From: Diadophis punctatus similis
Lineage: Eukaryota; Chordata; Lepidosauria; Squamata; Dipsadidae
Reading direction: 5' to 3'
Length of the DNA: 64,000 bases
NCBI GenBank assembly: GCA_023053685.1
Contig: JALIGW010000001.1
Location: 161,312,547 to 161,376,546, forward strand
Part shown: piece by piece, positions 20,816 through 32,800 of the stretch
Position numbering within the stretch: the first letter of the stretch is position 1
How the letters are laid out: each line of letters opens with the position of its first letter
The notes under the pieces: generated by a model
Told to the model about the DNA's origin: nothing
The model's input: the letters and a program-made list of their open reading frames with translations, nothing else
Database searches by the model: none
Translations under genes and position numbers: made by a program

Positions 20816-21235
20816 CTTATGACCACAATTGAGCCCAAAATTTTGGTTGGTAAGCAAGAGCATTGTTAAGTGAGTTTCACCTCATTTTACTCAATCCATG
20901 ACATTTCCTGGCTCTAACAGTGATGTGCAAGCTAGGGAAGTACATCTGAAGGCATGTGTAATGTTCTAATGTACAGAAGTTATGGTTAAATGTGTGGCAG
21001 AAAGTGGACTCTGGGTATGTTTTTCCAAATGCAGTAGATGAGGTTGAATGTGTATAGTTTTAGAAGAGGTGTGTGTGTGTGTACCTACATACACATACAG
21101 TATATATAGTAGATAATGTATATTTTTGTGTGCCTGTGTGTAATATGTATGTACACATATGGCATATATACATAGGATTAAATAGTATATTTTGGATGTT
21201 CAGTAGTAGTAAATAGATAGGGAAATTGTATCTCA
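20816..21235. other. Intergenic with DNA-transposon remnant and GT/TA-rich run
   Basis: 20,816-20,905 (TTATGACCACAATTGAGCCC...) matches the AGTCCTC-end repeat family. 21,062-21,180 is a degenerate GT/TA dinucleotide region. Confidence 0.45.
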
Positions 21236-21512
21236 TTGAGGCCTTTGAGGCGAGGCGAGGCCAGGCACCCTAACCCTAACCCTTGATGTGAGTGACGTCA
21301 AGTTGGCCATGACCACCCAGTCACATGACCACCCAGTCACATGAATACCAAGCCAGCCCCACCCAGTCACATGGCCGTCAAGCCACTCCCACCCAGTCAC
21401 ATGACCGGCAAACCACCCCCACCTGGTCACATGACCATGAAGCCACACCCACAAAATAAGCCACGCCCACAGAGCAGCAGCACAAAAATTTGGAACCCAC
21501 CCCTGAGTGAAA
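21236..21512 (-). mobile_element. Snake repeat with CACCCAGTCACATGACC units
   Basis: Four or more imperfect copies of a unit of about 30 bp containing CACCCAGTCACATGACC. It ends GGAACCCACCCCTGAG, the terminal type of the hAT-like families elsewhere in the window. The complement of this unit recurs at 63,690-63,735. A 2.5-copy CCCTAA motif lies at 21,268-21,282. Confidence 0.55.
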
Positions 21513-21879
21513 TCCTTTAGCAGAGAGGTCATTTAAGCTCTCCAGAAAGTGGGTGGGCATATTTGGGCTACAAAACGCCGAGCTAAAGAGACAAATTAAC
21601 ATCTTGAGTGAGGGCTAATCCCATTCTGCCTTTGTTCAGACCTTGCTGCAGGGAATTTTTGCCTATGAATATAGCTATCTATCTCTTTATCTCTTAAGTG
21701 CTGATATCTTCTGTGGGTTATTAAGGAAGGTGGGGGTCTGCTTTCTCCCTCTAAGAAAACATGTTTCTCCATCTCTCATTCAGGGAAAGCTATTCTTCCT
21801 TTTTAATATTTCTCAAAATATTTCATTCTTTTAGGAGAGGGGTTGGTGCTAACTTTCTACAATTGGTGCCATGTTACTA

Positions 21880-22224
21880 TGCCATATTATCATGAGAGAA
21901 AACTAAAACAAATTGGAAGGAGGATCCACTTATTATCAGTGAGCAATCATGTGCCTTGCCCAATCCGAAGCAATGCAAGAGACTCCTTTCTTGGAAACCA
22001 AGAAAGTCCAGTTGCCTCTTGAAAAAAGCACCTCCGGGACAACCATGACTGGATGACTGAAGAATCCTCATAGACAAGAGACTCCTGTGCTCAGTGAACT
22101 GACAAAGCACAGTTTCCCACCCAGGAGAAGCAATCATTAGATCAATTTGCACCACTTAAAGATACCAGCTGGTCTCACTCACCTCACAAGATATCCTTAG
22201 GTAACCATCCAGATTTAAGGAAAG
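21880..22224. other. Unclassified dispersed repeat
   Basis: Contains CAAGAAAGTCCAGTTGCCTC, whose complement occurs near 42,030-42,060 (GGCAACTGGACTTTCTTG), so a shared dispersed repeat is likely. Family unknown. Confidence 0.35.
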
Positions 22225-22302
22225 ATCACATGCCCCCATGTGAGCAGAGGGTTGTACTAAAGGACCTTGAAGGTCCCTTCTAGCTCTATTCTGATTGATT
22301 GA
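22225..22302 (+). mobile_element. CR1 3'-end remnant
   Basis: GAGGGTTGTACTAAAGGACC then TTGAAGGTCCCTTCTAGCTC matches the snake CR1 3' terminus. No microsatellite tail. Confidence 0.65.
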
Positions 22303-22849
22303 TTCCTTAGATCTTGTTATTTTATTTGTGATGAGTCTGGTAATATTTTTTCCAGTCTGCAAAATATGGAGAGGTGTGAGGAATTGTTCATAGATTTGAA
22401 TGATGAAAGCAGGATTTTTGCAGAATGATAAAACAGTACCACTCTCATCAAAATGAGCAGTAAAAGTAATATAAATAGTTTATTCTGTTGTTATGGGAGA
22501 GTAAGTATCCAAAAGTCTCCCAATATCAGCAAAATTGTATTAATGCCAATTTACAATATTTATACATTGCCTATGATATAATGCATCACAGTTTGATTTA
22601 AAAAAAATACATTAAATATAGAATAAAATGCAACAATGTAAAAGTACATAAAGTGCAACAATAAATTACCGGTAGTTTTAAACGGCCAACTGGAGTTGAG
22701 AAAAATTCAAGGGTAGGCACATTTTTAAAATGTTTCAGGGAAAGTAAAAAAAAAAAAAAGGATAGTGTTCCCTGACATTCAGTATGTTTCTTTATATCAA
22801 ATTATCTTGGTCATCTTTTTGGCAAGTAGATGTGCTTCCAAAGAAAGCA

Positions 22850-23651
22850 AAGAATTGTAGTCATCCACTATTTTTATATTAAGGAATATTTGTAAGGTCC
22901 ATGAATAGCCCAGAGGCCATTATAATAGATATATGTAACTGGACAATTTCCTCTAATATCCCACCTCTAATAATTCTGTGGTAAATTGAAGTCTAAGCCA
23001 ATAGAGAGCAATTAAATTGGGCCACCTATGGGATCCACATATATCTTTCTCTCAGCAGATACTAGACTGGCAATCTCTTGTGTAGGCCAAGGGATCTGTT
23101 TTGGATAAACCAAGTAGCCTCTAAACATATAAGAAGTAAAACTGAATTTTTACTGGATAACTCAGAAGTTTATGTGAAAATGTATAGTCACACATACTGT
23201 GTAGAGCATGAGAGTGTCTGTGTATCTACTAGAAGAATAAATCAGACAAAGTTAAATTCAGAAGAAAGGACTTTCAAATGGCTCAAGTAAAAGAACATTT
23301 CCCCCCATATGTCTTTGTCTGGATTTACTGGTGAGGACAAATCTCTGTGGACATTTAGTTCTGTACCTGTAAAGAGTTAAATGGGAAAAATGCTCAGAAA
23401 ATTCTGATATGCATTCAAAATATCTTATTAACTACAGTTTAATGATTACTAAGGATGACTGTGAAATATTTGGTCTTCCTTTCTTCTTTCCTTAAGGAGT
23501 CTGTTCTTACAAGTCATCTTCATTTTCAGCTAGGCTCAAGAGTTTAATCCTTCTGTCCTTGGAATTTTTCAGTTGGCAGACACTGTCTCTGATCAAATTG
23601 TGTTGCAAACGTTCCATTAGAGTCGCTAAAGAACTCGCCTATTAAAAAGAA
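22850..23651 (+). promoter_or_regulatory. 5' flank of the first CYP2 gene, shared with copy 2
   Basis: Aligns by eye with 44,950-45,734. Shared words include GACTGGCAATCTCTTGTGTA, AAACATATAAGAA and CAGTTGGCAGACA, and the ATG contexts TTAAAAAGAAATGG are identical. This places the left edge of the duplicated block near 22,850 / 44,950. A C/EBP-like TTGTGTTGCAAAC lies at about 23,599. The start of transcription is not evident. Confidence 0.5.
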
Positions 23652-23837
23652 ATGGGTTGGATGGTGGTTCCTATTTCAATACTGTTCCTATCTACACTTA
23701 TCATTATGCTCCTTTTCAAAATGGGCAACCCCTGGAAGAAGAGCTCCAAATATTTTCCACCAGGACCCAGGCCTTTGCCTGTTGTTGGAAACCTCCACAT
23801 AATGGATCTGAAGAAACCTTACCAGACAATGTTAGAG
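23652..23837 (+). CDS. CYP2 copy 1 exon 1
   Basis: ATG at 23,652 starts the hydrophobic anchor MGWMVVPISILFLSTLIIML. Exon ends ...YQTMLE, donor GTAATT. The proline-rich hinge PPGPRPLP is present. Confidence 0.93.
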
Positions 23838-26800
23838 GTAATTATTTTTTTATTATTTCCATTGAACGGCAAAATTGCAGCATTCTGTAACTTTTGTAAG
23901 CCATGGAAATGAAAGCATACTCCGACCAAAGAGAAGTGGGAGAAGAATGGAATGCTCTTATTAAACCGAATGGCTCATGCCATTCTCTCCAGATATCACC
24001 TAGATCAGTGAAAGGAAACTTGTGTCTATCAGTTTCTTGATAATCAAATGAATAGCAACCACAGTCAGATGGCCCAGGGGTGGGTTCTAACTTACCTCGC
24101 TACCGGTTTGCTTCCTCCCGTGCCAAAAACAAGATGGCAATGCATGTGCAGTGCTGGAAACTCGGCTTCTGCGTATGCGCAGAAGAAAAAAACCTGTAAA
24201 AAAATCCCCCCCCCCCAATATATATTTTTTTTAAAAAAAGATGGCGGCCTCCATGGATCGGCAACGACCGATCCGGTTCCGTGACATAATCGTGACATCA
24301 CCAGCAGGTTGCTACCAGTTCAGGCGAACCGGTCCCAACCTGGAGGAACCCACCTCTGACCTGCCCAGTGGAACAACATTCATCTCTAAAATAAATACTG
24401 AGGCACTGCTTTGTATTTTTATAATATTTTATTTGTATTTTTATAGATGTTGTATAATTTTATCTTTTTAATATTGTAAGCCACCCAGAGTTACCCTCTG
24501 ATAAGATAGGCAGCCAATAAATTTAATAAATAATAAATAATAATAATAATTAATTTAGAACATATTCTTAATAAAAATATCTCTGTCTCTCTCATACTTT
24601 CTTTTTTCCAGCTATCAAAACAGTATGGACCCATATTCAAAATCCAACTGGGACTCCAGAAAATAGTGGTGCTAACAGGATATGAGACCATAAAGGAAGC
24701 TCTGGTGGATAAGGCTGATGTATTTGCTGAGAGGGCCACTGTCCCCATATTTGAGGAGTTTTCAAAGGGTTTTGGTGAGGACCTTCATTTCATGTCAATA
24801 CAATTTGCAAACATATAACTATACAATGGAGACCACAGGAGCAATACAAATTAGAATTGTCTGAAATTGGGAAAATGTACAAAGTGTGGGACTAGTATTC
24901 ATAACACAGAAAGTGGCCTCAATGGCTCTCTCAGTCTCTGCTGTATGCTTAAGAAAGAATGCTTTGTAGTACAATGAAGATTCCAATCAGAGATTGAGAG
25001 ATTCTAAGATGAAAATAACACCTAAATGAGAACCAAAGAATCAGCTTGTATTAATTATCTGCAAGGGAGCATTCTGTACACTAATATGGAGGCTGCTTGG
25101 GTCAAGGACAGCCACTTTAGAGCTCAATATCTCAAATATTGAGTTCAACGTGACCCCAATCCATATTTCTTACAAGCACTAATTACAAGACCTGCACCAT
25201 TTGCACTACTTACACATTTTGTATGTGTGTGCCTGAGATGTTGATAGTTTGCTCCCAAAATCCGGGAATAATACTCCCTGCAGAATCCCCTAACACTACA
25301 ACAACCTTTCCCATAATACCCAAGAGGTGCATCCCAAAGTCAGAGAAATATGAACATTTACTACTATTAAGCATTTAAGAAAAATAAACCAAGAAGGGTT
25401 CATTACTTCTGTTTGCTTTATAATGTGAGTCAAATAAATCCCTATAATATCTGCTTCTCTGGATTGTTTTCTCATCTATTGAACACAAGGAAAATGCACT
25501 GGAGACAAATTCCTTGTGTGTCCAATCACACTTGGCCAATAAAGAATTCTAGTCTAGCCTACCCTGGGGTCTCGGAGGTCAGAAGATCGCCTAAGAGGCT
25601 TCCACATAAAAATACATATTTACTGTAAGTTGTTTCACAATAATAACTGAAAGAGGTATCAGGGAACACAAGAAAAATGAAAGTTAAAAAAAAGAATTAA
25701 AAAAAGGAAAGGGAAAAACCATGTCAGAAACTAAATGTAGGAAGAAACTACAAAAAACAAAGGGAAATATGGCTGTGCTAAGATTTAGTGCTCTTTGTTA
25801 GATATTCTGGAATGATATTGTATATTCAATAGAATAAACAATTGAATAAACATTGTATATTGTGGAATGAATGATCACATGGGGTGGTTTTTTTTTAAAA
25901 AAGATACAGTATATTTCTTTACTTTCTTTAAAAAGTGACTAGCCAGTTCTCTGAATTGGAATGGTCTCTGTAATCACTCTGTTAAATGGATTTCTTCCTC
26001 AAACACTTCCTCTAATGATTATCAGGATATTTTGGGGGCAGAGTTATTTATCTTTCTGCCATGCATGATTTAGATCAGTGTTTCCTAAACAAGCCAACTT
26101 TTGGATGTATAGATTTCATCTCACAGAATTGGATGGGGAATTCTGGGAGTTGAAGTCCATATAGTTTAATATTGCCAAGGTTGAGAAATGCTGATTTAGG
26201 CAAACTCGAAGGCAACAAGACTTGGAAATTAACTAAGCATTTAAGAAATGTTCCTTGGGTTTTGGAAGATCGAGAGGGATAATGGTAGGGAGTGCATGTC
26301 TTCACCATCAGTTGAAATTTTGCATACTTTTGATTTTTTCAGGAATAATTTTTTCCCATGGTGAGAACTGGAGAGTGATGAGGCGATTTATCTTAACCAC
26401 CTTACGGGACTATGGGATGGGTAGGAAATCTATGGAAAGCAGAATAGCTGAAGAGTGCAGTTTCCTGGTAAAGAAGTTTGAATCTTACAAAGGTGCATTG
26501 GTGTTTCTTCTGGAGTTCAAAAACTTTATCTATCTTACGTATTGAAGGGGTTGAGGTTCCTGCATGACATACTCCAAACTTCCAAACCATAGCTCTTTTT
26601 AAATAGTTTTTATTCAACAGTTTTTACAATGCTAAAAGATTATAAAAAGTCAAATCAGAAAAAAATAAAAAATAGAAGAAACACAAAGTGTGAAGAATAA
26701 AGGAGAGATTGAGAGCGCAAAAAAGAAAAAGAAAGGAAAAGAGATAGAAAAAAAGAACATTGAAAGAAGGGACTCCCGATCTTCCTTGGAACAAGTATGG

Positions 26801-29800
26801 CAAAATTAATAGATTCCTACCCCTTGTAACAAGGGTGTCAAACTCATTTCATTGAGGGCCGCATCAGGGTTGTGTTTGACCTTGGGGGGGCTGGGGGGGC
26901 GTGGCCAGCTGGACAACACTCATGTTGGAGATGCCTGTGGTGGGCTGAGCACTCTGCCAGCAAAAATAGGCTCCTGAGCTCCGTTTTCAGCTGCAACGGC
27001 CTCCTGCAACCCTCTGACTGCGAAAATGGAGCTCACGGGGGCCACATTTGCCCTTCCGAGCTCCATTTTTGCTGGCAGAGGCACCATGGGCTGGTCCTTT
27101 GCTGTTTCTAGGACGGACCCCACAGGCCAGATCTAAGTACCCTGTGGGCCGAATTCGGCCCCAGGGTCTTGAGTTTGACACCCTTGCCCTGTAAGATTGC
27201 ATAATGGTTCACTTCTTCCCATAACATGCCCCTTCTTATGCATTCACAAATCCAAAACTCATTGTGATTTCTGTCCAAATATCAGTAAAATGTCCATAAA
27301 GAATTTCCAGAAGTTTATACAAATATTATTTTTTACCCTGATCAAACAAGTCAGTTAAACAAGTCAATATTAAAACAAAACAAGTCCATATTCTTTTCTT
27401 TTGCTTCTTAAGAGTCTTAGTTTTTAATTCAAGTTGCTATCATAGGATTGACTCTCAATTTAATCTTTCTCCCATCTCAAAATATCTTTCAAGATTTTAG
27501 AAACCCTCTTTTGTAAATTTAAAACTAAACCCTTGCGCTTTTAATTTTTTGTTTGACATTTGTGCTTCCACTCTATCATCTGTCTTATAATCTTCCATTT
27601 TTTCATTTTCCAGCATTTCTTCATTATGTAGGATTTCTATCCCCTCTTTCTTCTCTTTCTTTTTCCTTCCTGAAACATTGGTCATTTCTAGTGGCTTATT
27701 TCTATGTCCACAAAGTCTCAGGGTTCATTCTTTAACTGTTTTCTGTTAATTAAACAATTTGTATTCTCACAAAAGTATTGTTTTGTTTTCTCAGTTTTTC
27801 AAAAAAAAAAAAATCTTAACAAAAATCTTAATATTCCAAATTCATCTGGTCTTGTCTTTTACATCATTTAAAATTTTGTCTGAAGGTTGTCTGCAGTTGT
27901 CTGAAGGTTGAATCATTGTAACTGGACTATTTTTTGTTGTTAGTTTGAGAGACATTTCACTGCCCATCCAAGCAGCTTCATCAGTCATAGGAAGCCAGTT
28001 AGGCAGAGAGTCATTGAATATACCAACTCCTGCCACACTAAACTCAGGGGTTTCCTTCCCAAAGAGTGTTGCAATATGAAGATTCACCTCTTTATTAATT
28101 CACAAAACCAATTTATAAGACAATGAACTCAATAAGTCACTGCAACAATAGATTGATGCTAGATTCAAGACAATGAAATATAATGTTAATATTTATGATA
28201 ATTTTATTTTTATTATATTTTGATGAAATTCCACATTTGATGTCTAGGAAAACCATTTGAATTCAGAGGAATTATGATGGCAGCTGTTGGCAATATCATA
28301 GTATCCATTTTACTTGGGAAGCGATATGACTATGAAGATCCAAAATTTATTAAATTATTGAGCTTGGCAACAGAAAATATCAGACTTTTGGGAAGCCCTC
28401 CAATGCAGGTAATTAACATTCATTTCAAAAGTATTAACAGCAGAGGTGGGTTCCTCCTGGTTCGGACTGGTACTATAGAACTGGTAGCAAACCGGTGGTG
28501 ATGTCACAGAGAGGGTTCTATCGTGCCGGTCCATGGCTGCCGCCATCTTGTTTTTGCCTTCTGTGCATGCGCAACTGTTTTTTGCCATTTTTTGCTGTTT
28601 TTGGCTTTGCGCATGCGCAGAAGCTGAGTTTTCTGCACTGTGCATGTGCACGCGCGGTGCAGCCATGCAGCTCACAATGCGCACGCAGCCACGGGGCGTG
28701 GGAGGAAGCGAACTGCGGCGAGGTAAGTTAGAACCCACCCCTGATTATCAGCTCATATATTGTATAGGAAAGGCAGTGTGCCTTATTCAGGATTCACTGC
28801 AAGAACATTTAAAAGTTTTAACAAATTGGTGCAGGTTTTCAGGAAGCCATACAGTGCAGGTAATGATTATTCATTTGTAAAGTATAAACAGCTCATTTAT
28901 TGTATAGGAAAGGTAGTGTGAGTTATTCAGGATTCACTGCAAAATTCAGAATCTAATGATTAATATTGAAAACCTTTTTTTAAAATGGTGCAGTCTTCCC
29001 ATCATTCTTTCATTGAGTATACAAGTATGTATGGAGGCATGTCAAATGTATAGATCCGTGATGGCGAACCTGTGGCACCACGCGGAGTCATATCTGAGGG
29101 CAAATGAGGCTTTGCCCTATGTCAGCTCCAGCTCGCATGTGCACACTGGCCAGCTGATTTTCGGTCTTCTGGAGGGCGGGGGGAGGCCATTTTTACCCTC
29201 CCCAGGCTTCAGGAAAGCCTCTGGAGCCTGTGGATGGTGAAAAACGGACCCAACAGGCCTACTGGAAGTTTGGAAATGAACTTCTGGTAGGCCCATTGGG
29301 CCATTTTTCGCTCTCCCCAGGCTTCAGGAAAGCCTCCAGAGCCTGTGGATGACGAAAAATGGGCCCAACGGGCCTACTGGAAGTCCGGAGGCTTCAGTGA
29401 GGCCTGCATGCATGCGCGTGGGGGAAGCGCGTGGGGGTTGCACGCACGCGCAGGGAGGAGGGCATTGCATTATGGGTGTGGGCACACGTGTGTGTACTAT
29501 TGCGCACACCCACACCCTTTTGGCACCCAAGCAAAAAAAGGTTCGTCATCACTGGTATAGATACTACATCCTGCTTGCAGTGGAAACTTGGTGCAATTTT
29601 GGTTCTATTTCCAGTCAACTTACTGGAAAACAATAAGAAAGAAAAATGTGGTTCAATCACTAAGAACAAATGGATGAAAAATGTATAAGTTAATGAGAAC
29701 AATACAATATCAGCAATTATATACCACTCCATAGTGCTTTACAGAACACTCTGGGCAGTTTACAATATCAAACACATTGCCCCCAACAATCTGAGTCCTC

Positions 29801-32800
29801 ATTTTACTGACCTCGGAAGGATGGAAGGCTAAGTCAACCTTGAGCCCTGTCAGGATCAAACTCCAGGCTATGGGCAGAGTTAGACTGCAATACTGCATTC
29901 TAACCGCTGCACCATCATGGCTACATATATCTATGGCAGGCCTTCCAAAATTCTCCATCAAAGAAATTAAAAAGCCCATATCTACATTGTAATTGGTTTG
30001 TATTATTATGTTTTCTATTGTAATATATGAACAGACATCATTTGGGAGGCCTATCAGAATCTATATTCTAGATATGTGACTTCTTTTTTATATGTTTCAG
30101 CTATGTAACATATTTCCTATGCTTGGCTATTTTTTTGCCACTCGTAAGAAAGTCCTGAATAACAGAAAGGAATTGTATGCTTTCATCAATGAAAACTTCA
30201 TCCAATGTTTCAACAATCTGGATGAAAATGACACAAGAAACTTTATTGATTCATATCTCGTACAACAGCAACAGGTAATGAAATGTGCTAGAAATGGTGC
30301 TTGAAGTTTTCCATCAAATTGCAGAAATGAATTTGTAAATGGAAACACATGCACTTGACAAGAATATTTATTATAGAAGACAACAAACTTAGCAAATTGG
30401 CAATGGTCTCCAAAAATTGAGCAATCATTCATTTTGCCTGATTTTTAGCACTCTAATTTTGAAAAAATTGTATTATGGTCACTAACCAGGACTACTGCAG
30501 TTACCAATCACCACTTAGCTTAATCTTCTTAGTACTTAATGACCCCAGGATAACAATAGTCCTAGTTTCTACCTAATGCCTTAACCACTACACCAAACTG
30601 GTCCTCTTACACTTACACATACCTTGTGTAATGATTTATTTACATACAGTATATACATAACATACAATCCAGATATAGAAACTGATAGTCATTCAGTCAT
30701 TCACTAAACTGACTGATTCACTCACTCACTCACTCATTTGAGAGAGAAGGAATGGAATGAATATTTTCCAATGATGGTTATGAGATTGAAGGTAATAAAA
30801 AATAAGAAATGTGTGTGGAAGTGTAAACCCCTAGGTAATAACTTTCATGTAGATAATCATTTATAAAGCTTCACACAGACATTAAATAGGATTAGAATAG
30901 AATGAGATCCAACTTCAAAGCTTAATTGGATCTGAGTACAGCCAAGAAGAAAGAGAGGTACTACAGCAATATTATCCTCTATATAAACAGCCACAGTACC
31001 GTTTTGGAAACAAACAAAGATAAAACATTCCAAAAATGCTATTAAGAGCCGAGGTGGCGCAGCGATTAGAGGCAGGTACTGCAGGCCACTTTAGCTGACA
31101 CTGATCCGCAGGTCAGCGGTTCAAATCTCACCAGCTCAAGGTTGACTCAGCCTTCCATCCTTCCGAGGTAGGTAAAATGAGGACCCAGATTGTTGGGGGC
31201 AATATGAATATACATTGCTTACTGGTGTAAACTGCTTAGAGAGTGCTTGCACTGTGAGGCGGTATATAAATCTCACAAAATAAATAAATAAATAAATAAG
31301 GAGAATTAGAAAAAAATTACACTCTTCATGTAACTCTTGCAATAAGAGTTTTGATTGATTCAGTCTCCTACTTCACCTGAACATGTATTGGAATTTTTTC
31401 AATCAGCTTCTTGTAAATATATTTGAAGCAACACTGGCAACACCTTTTCAACCATTTTCCCTAAAAGAAGGATACAAATAAATAGTTGGTAGTTTTTAAG
31501 AATTTTGAACTCCAGTGTGAGTTTTTTTTTTAATTGGTTATAATCAGGGGTGGCCAAACTATGGTTCTTTGAGGACCTGTGGACTTCAACTCCCAGAATT
31601 CCTGAGCTAGCCATGCATGCATGGCTGGCTCAGGAATTCTGGGAGTTGAAGTCCACAGGTCCTCAAAGAACCATAGTTTGGCCACCCCTGGATTAACCTT
31701 TTTTCCCACGGCATTGGGCATTCACACCTCCTGTCAAACTTTATAACATACTCTTTGCCCATGTAGAAAATCTCCTCAACCTAGCAGAGACTAAGACTGT
31801 ACAAAATGTTATGAATTCAAAATGGTCTGAGTTGGGAACTACTTTAGCCTTTAACTTTGCATACTTCTAATGCATGTCATTTTATTATATCTTTTCACAA
31901 AGCAAATTGTAAAAAAATTCCAGAGAAGGCTGCTTTGTCTTTGCAATGTGTCCTGGGGTGCACTCTTTTAGAACCACTTTTAAAACCAGTTCTTTCTTTT
32001 AATTCTAGGAAAGGAAGACTCAAAACAACGGATATTTCAACCATAAAAATCTAGAAGAGTCTGTGATGAACCTATTTGTTGCTGGTGTGGAAACGATAAC
32101 AAGCACTCTATTTTGGGCCTTTACTCTAATGATGAAGTACCCTTTAATTCAGAGTAAGTGCTTTACAATTTGTCAGCTTCCATTATTTTAGCGCATCTTG
32201 CTTTCAGGTAGGCAATATTAGATGTGGTATAACTGAATTACAGTGACTTTGGTAATGCCTGAATAAAGGGGGCAAAAAAGATAAATAATTCTATTTCCTA
32301 TTTTGTGGACTGATCTGAATCATGTGTAAGGTCCTGCCTCTACTCCCCATTCAAGAAAGTACGGACTCTTTATACAGCAGCATTTCGAAAGGAACCTTTT
32401 ATTGAAAGGGAGTGATTGCAAGACAAAAGCAAAGAGGTCCCCTTAGGCAATTCTGTTAGGATAAAGGAGTTAGAAACCCCTCCCCTCAGTCCCATGTTGA
32501 ATGAGCCAATCCACAGGTGTGAAGATGTTGTGAAGATGGTCACCCTGGGAAGGAGATAAGGCACTTCTTTCAGGAGGCTTCAGAACTGAGACAAAACAGA
32601 TAGCCCTTCCCCCTACACATTCCCCAAAGTTAAATCAAAGCACAGGGCAGATAGGTGTCAGAGCTAGAGTTATAAACTAAGGGATTACAGGATATGTAGG
32701 AAACAGGAAGAGGATAATAAGTGAATAAATGATCCAGGCCAGTGGTGAAATCCAATTTTTTTAAATAGCGGTTCTGTGGGCGTGGCTTGGTGGGTGTGGT

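Noticed and set aside
19849..20869. 329-codon Phe/Ser/Leu-rich ORF and Lys/Glu-rich partners
   Set aside because: Translation of the purine tract; no start context, domain or conservation signal.
21268..21282. Interstitial telomere repeat CCCTAACCCTAACCC
   Set aside because: Only two and a half units inside a dispersed repeat; too short to claim a telomeric origin.
23657..23890. Alternative frame ORF over CYP2 exon 1
   Set aside because: Shadow frame; the real frame is fixed by the ATG at 23,652, the anchor segment and the splice phase.
27841..28087. 81-codon minus-strand ORF
   Set aside because: Lies in a dispersed repeat also seen near 42,060; no protein signature.
31047..31120. Possible functional tRNA gene
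   Set aside because: The tRNA-like head is the start of a SINE with its body and tail; no complete cloverleaf expected.
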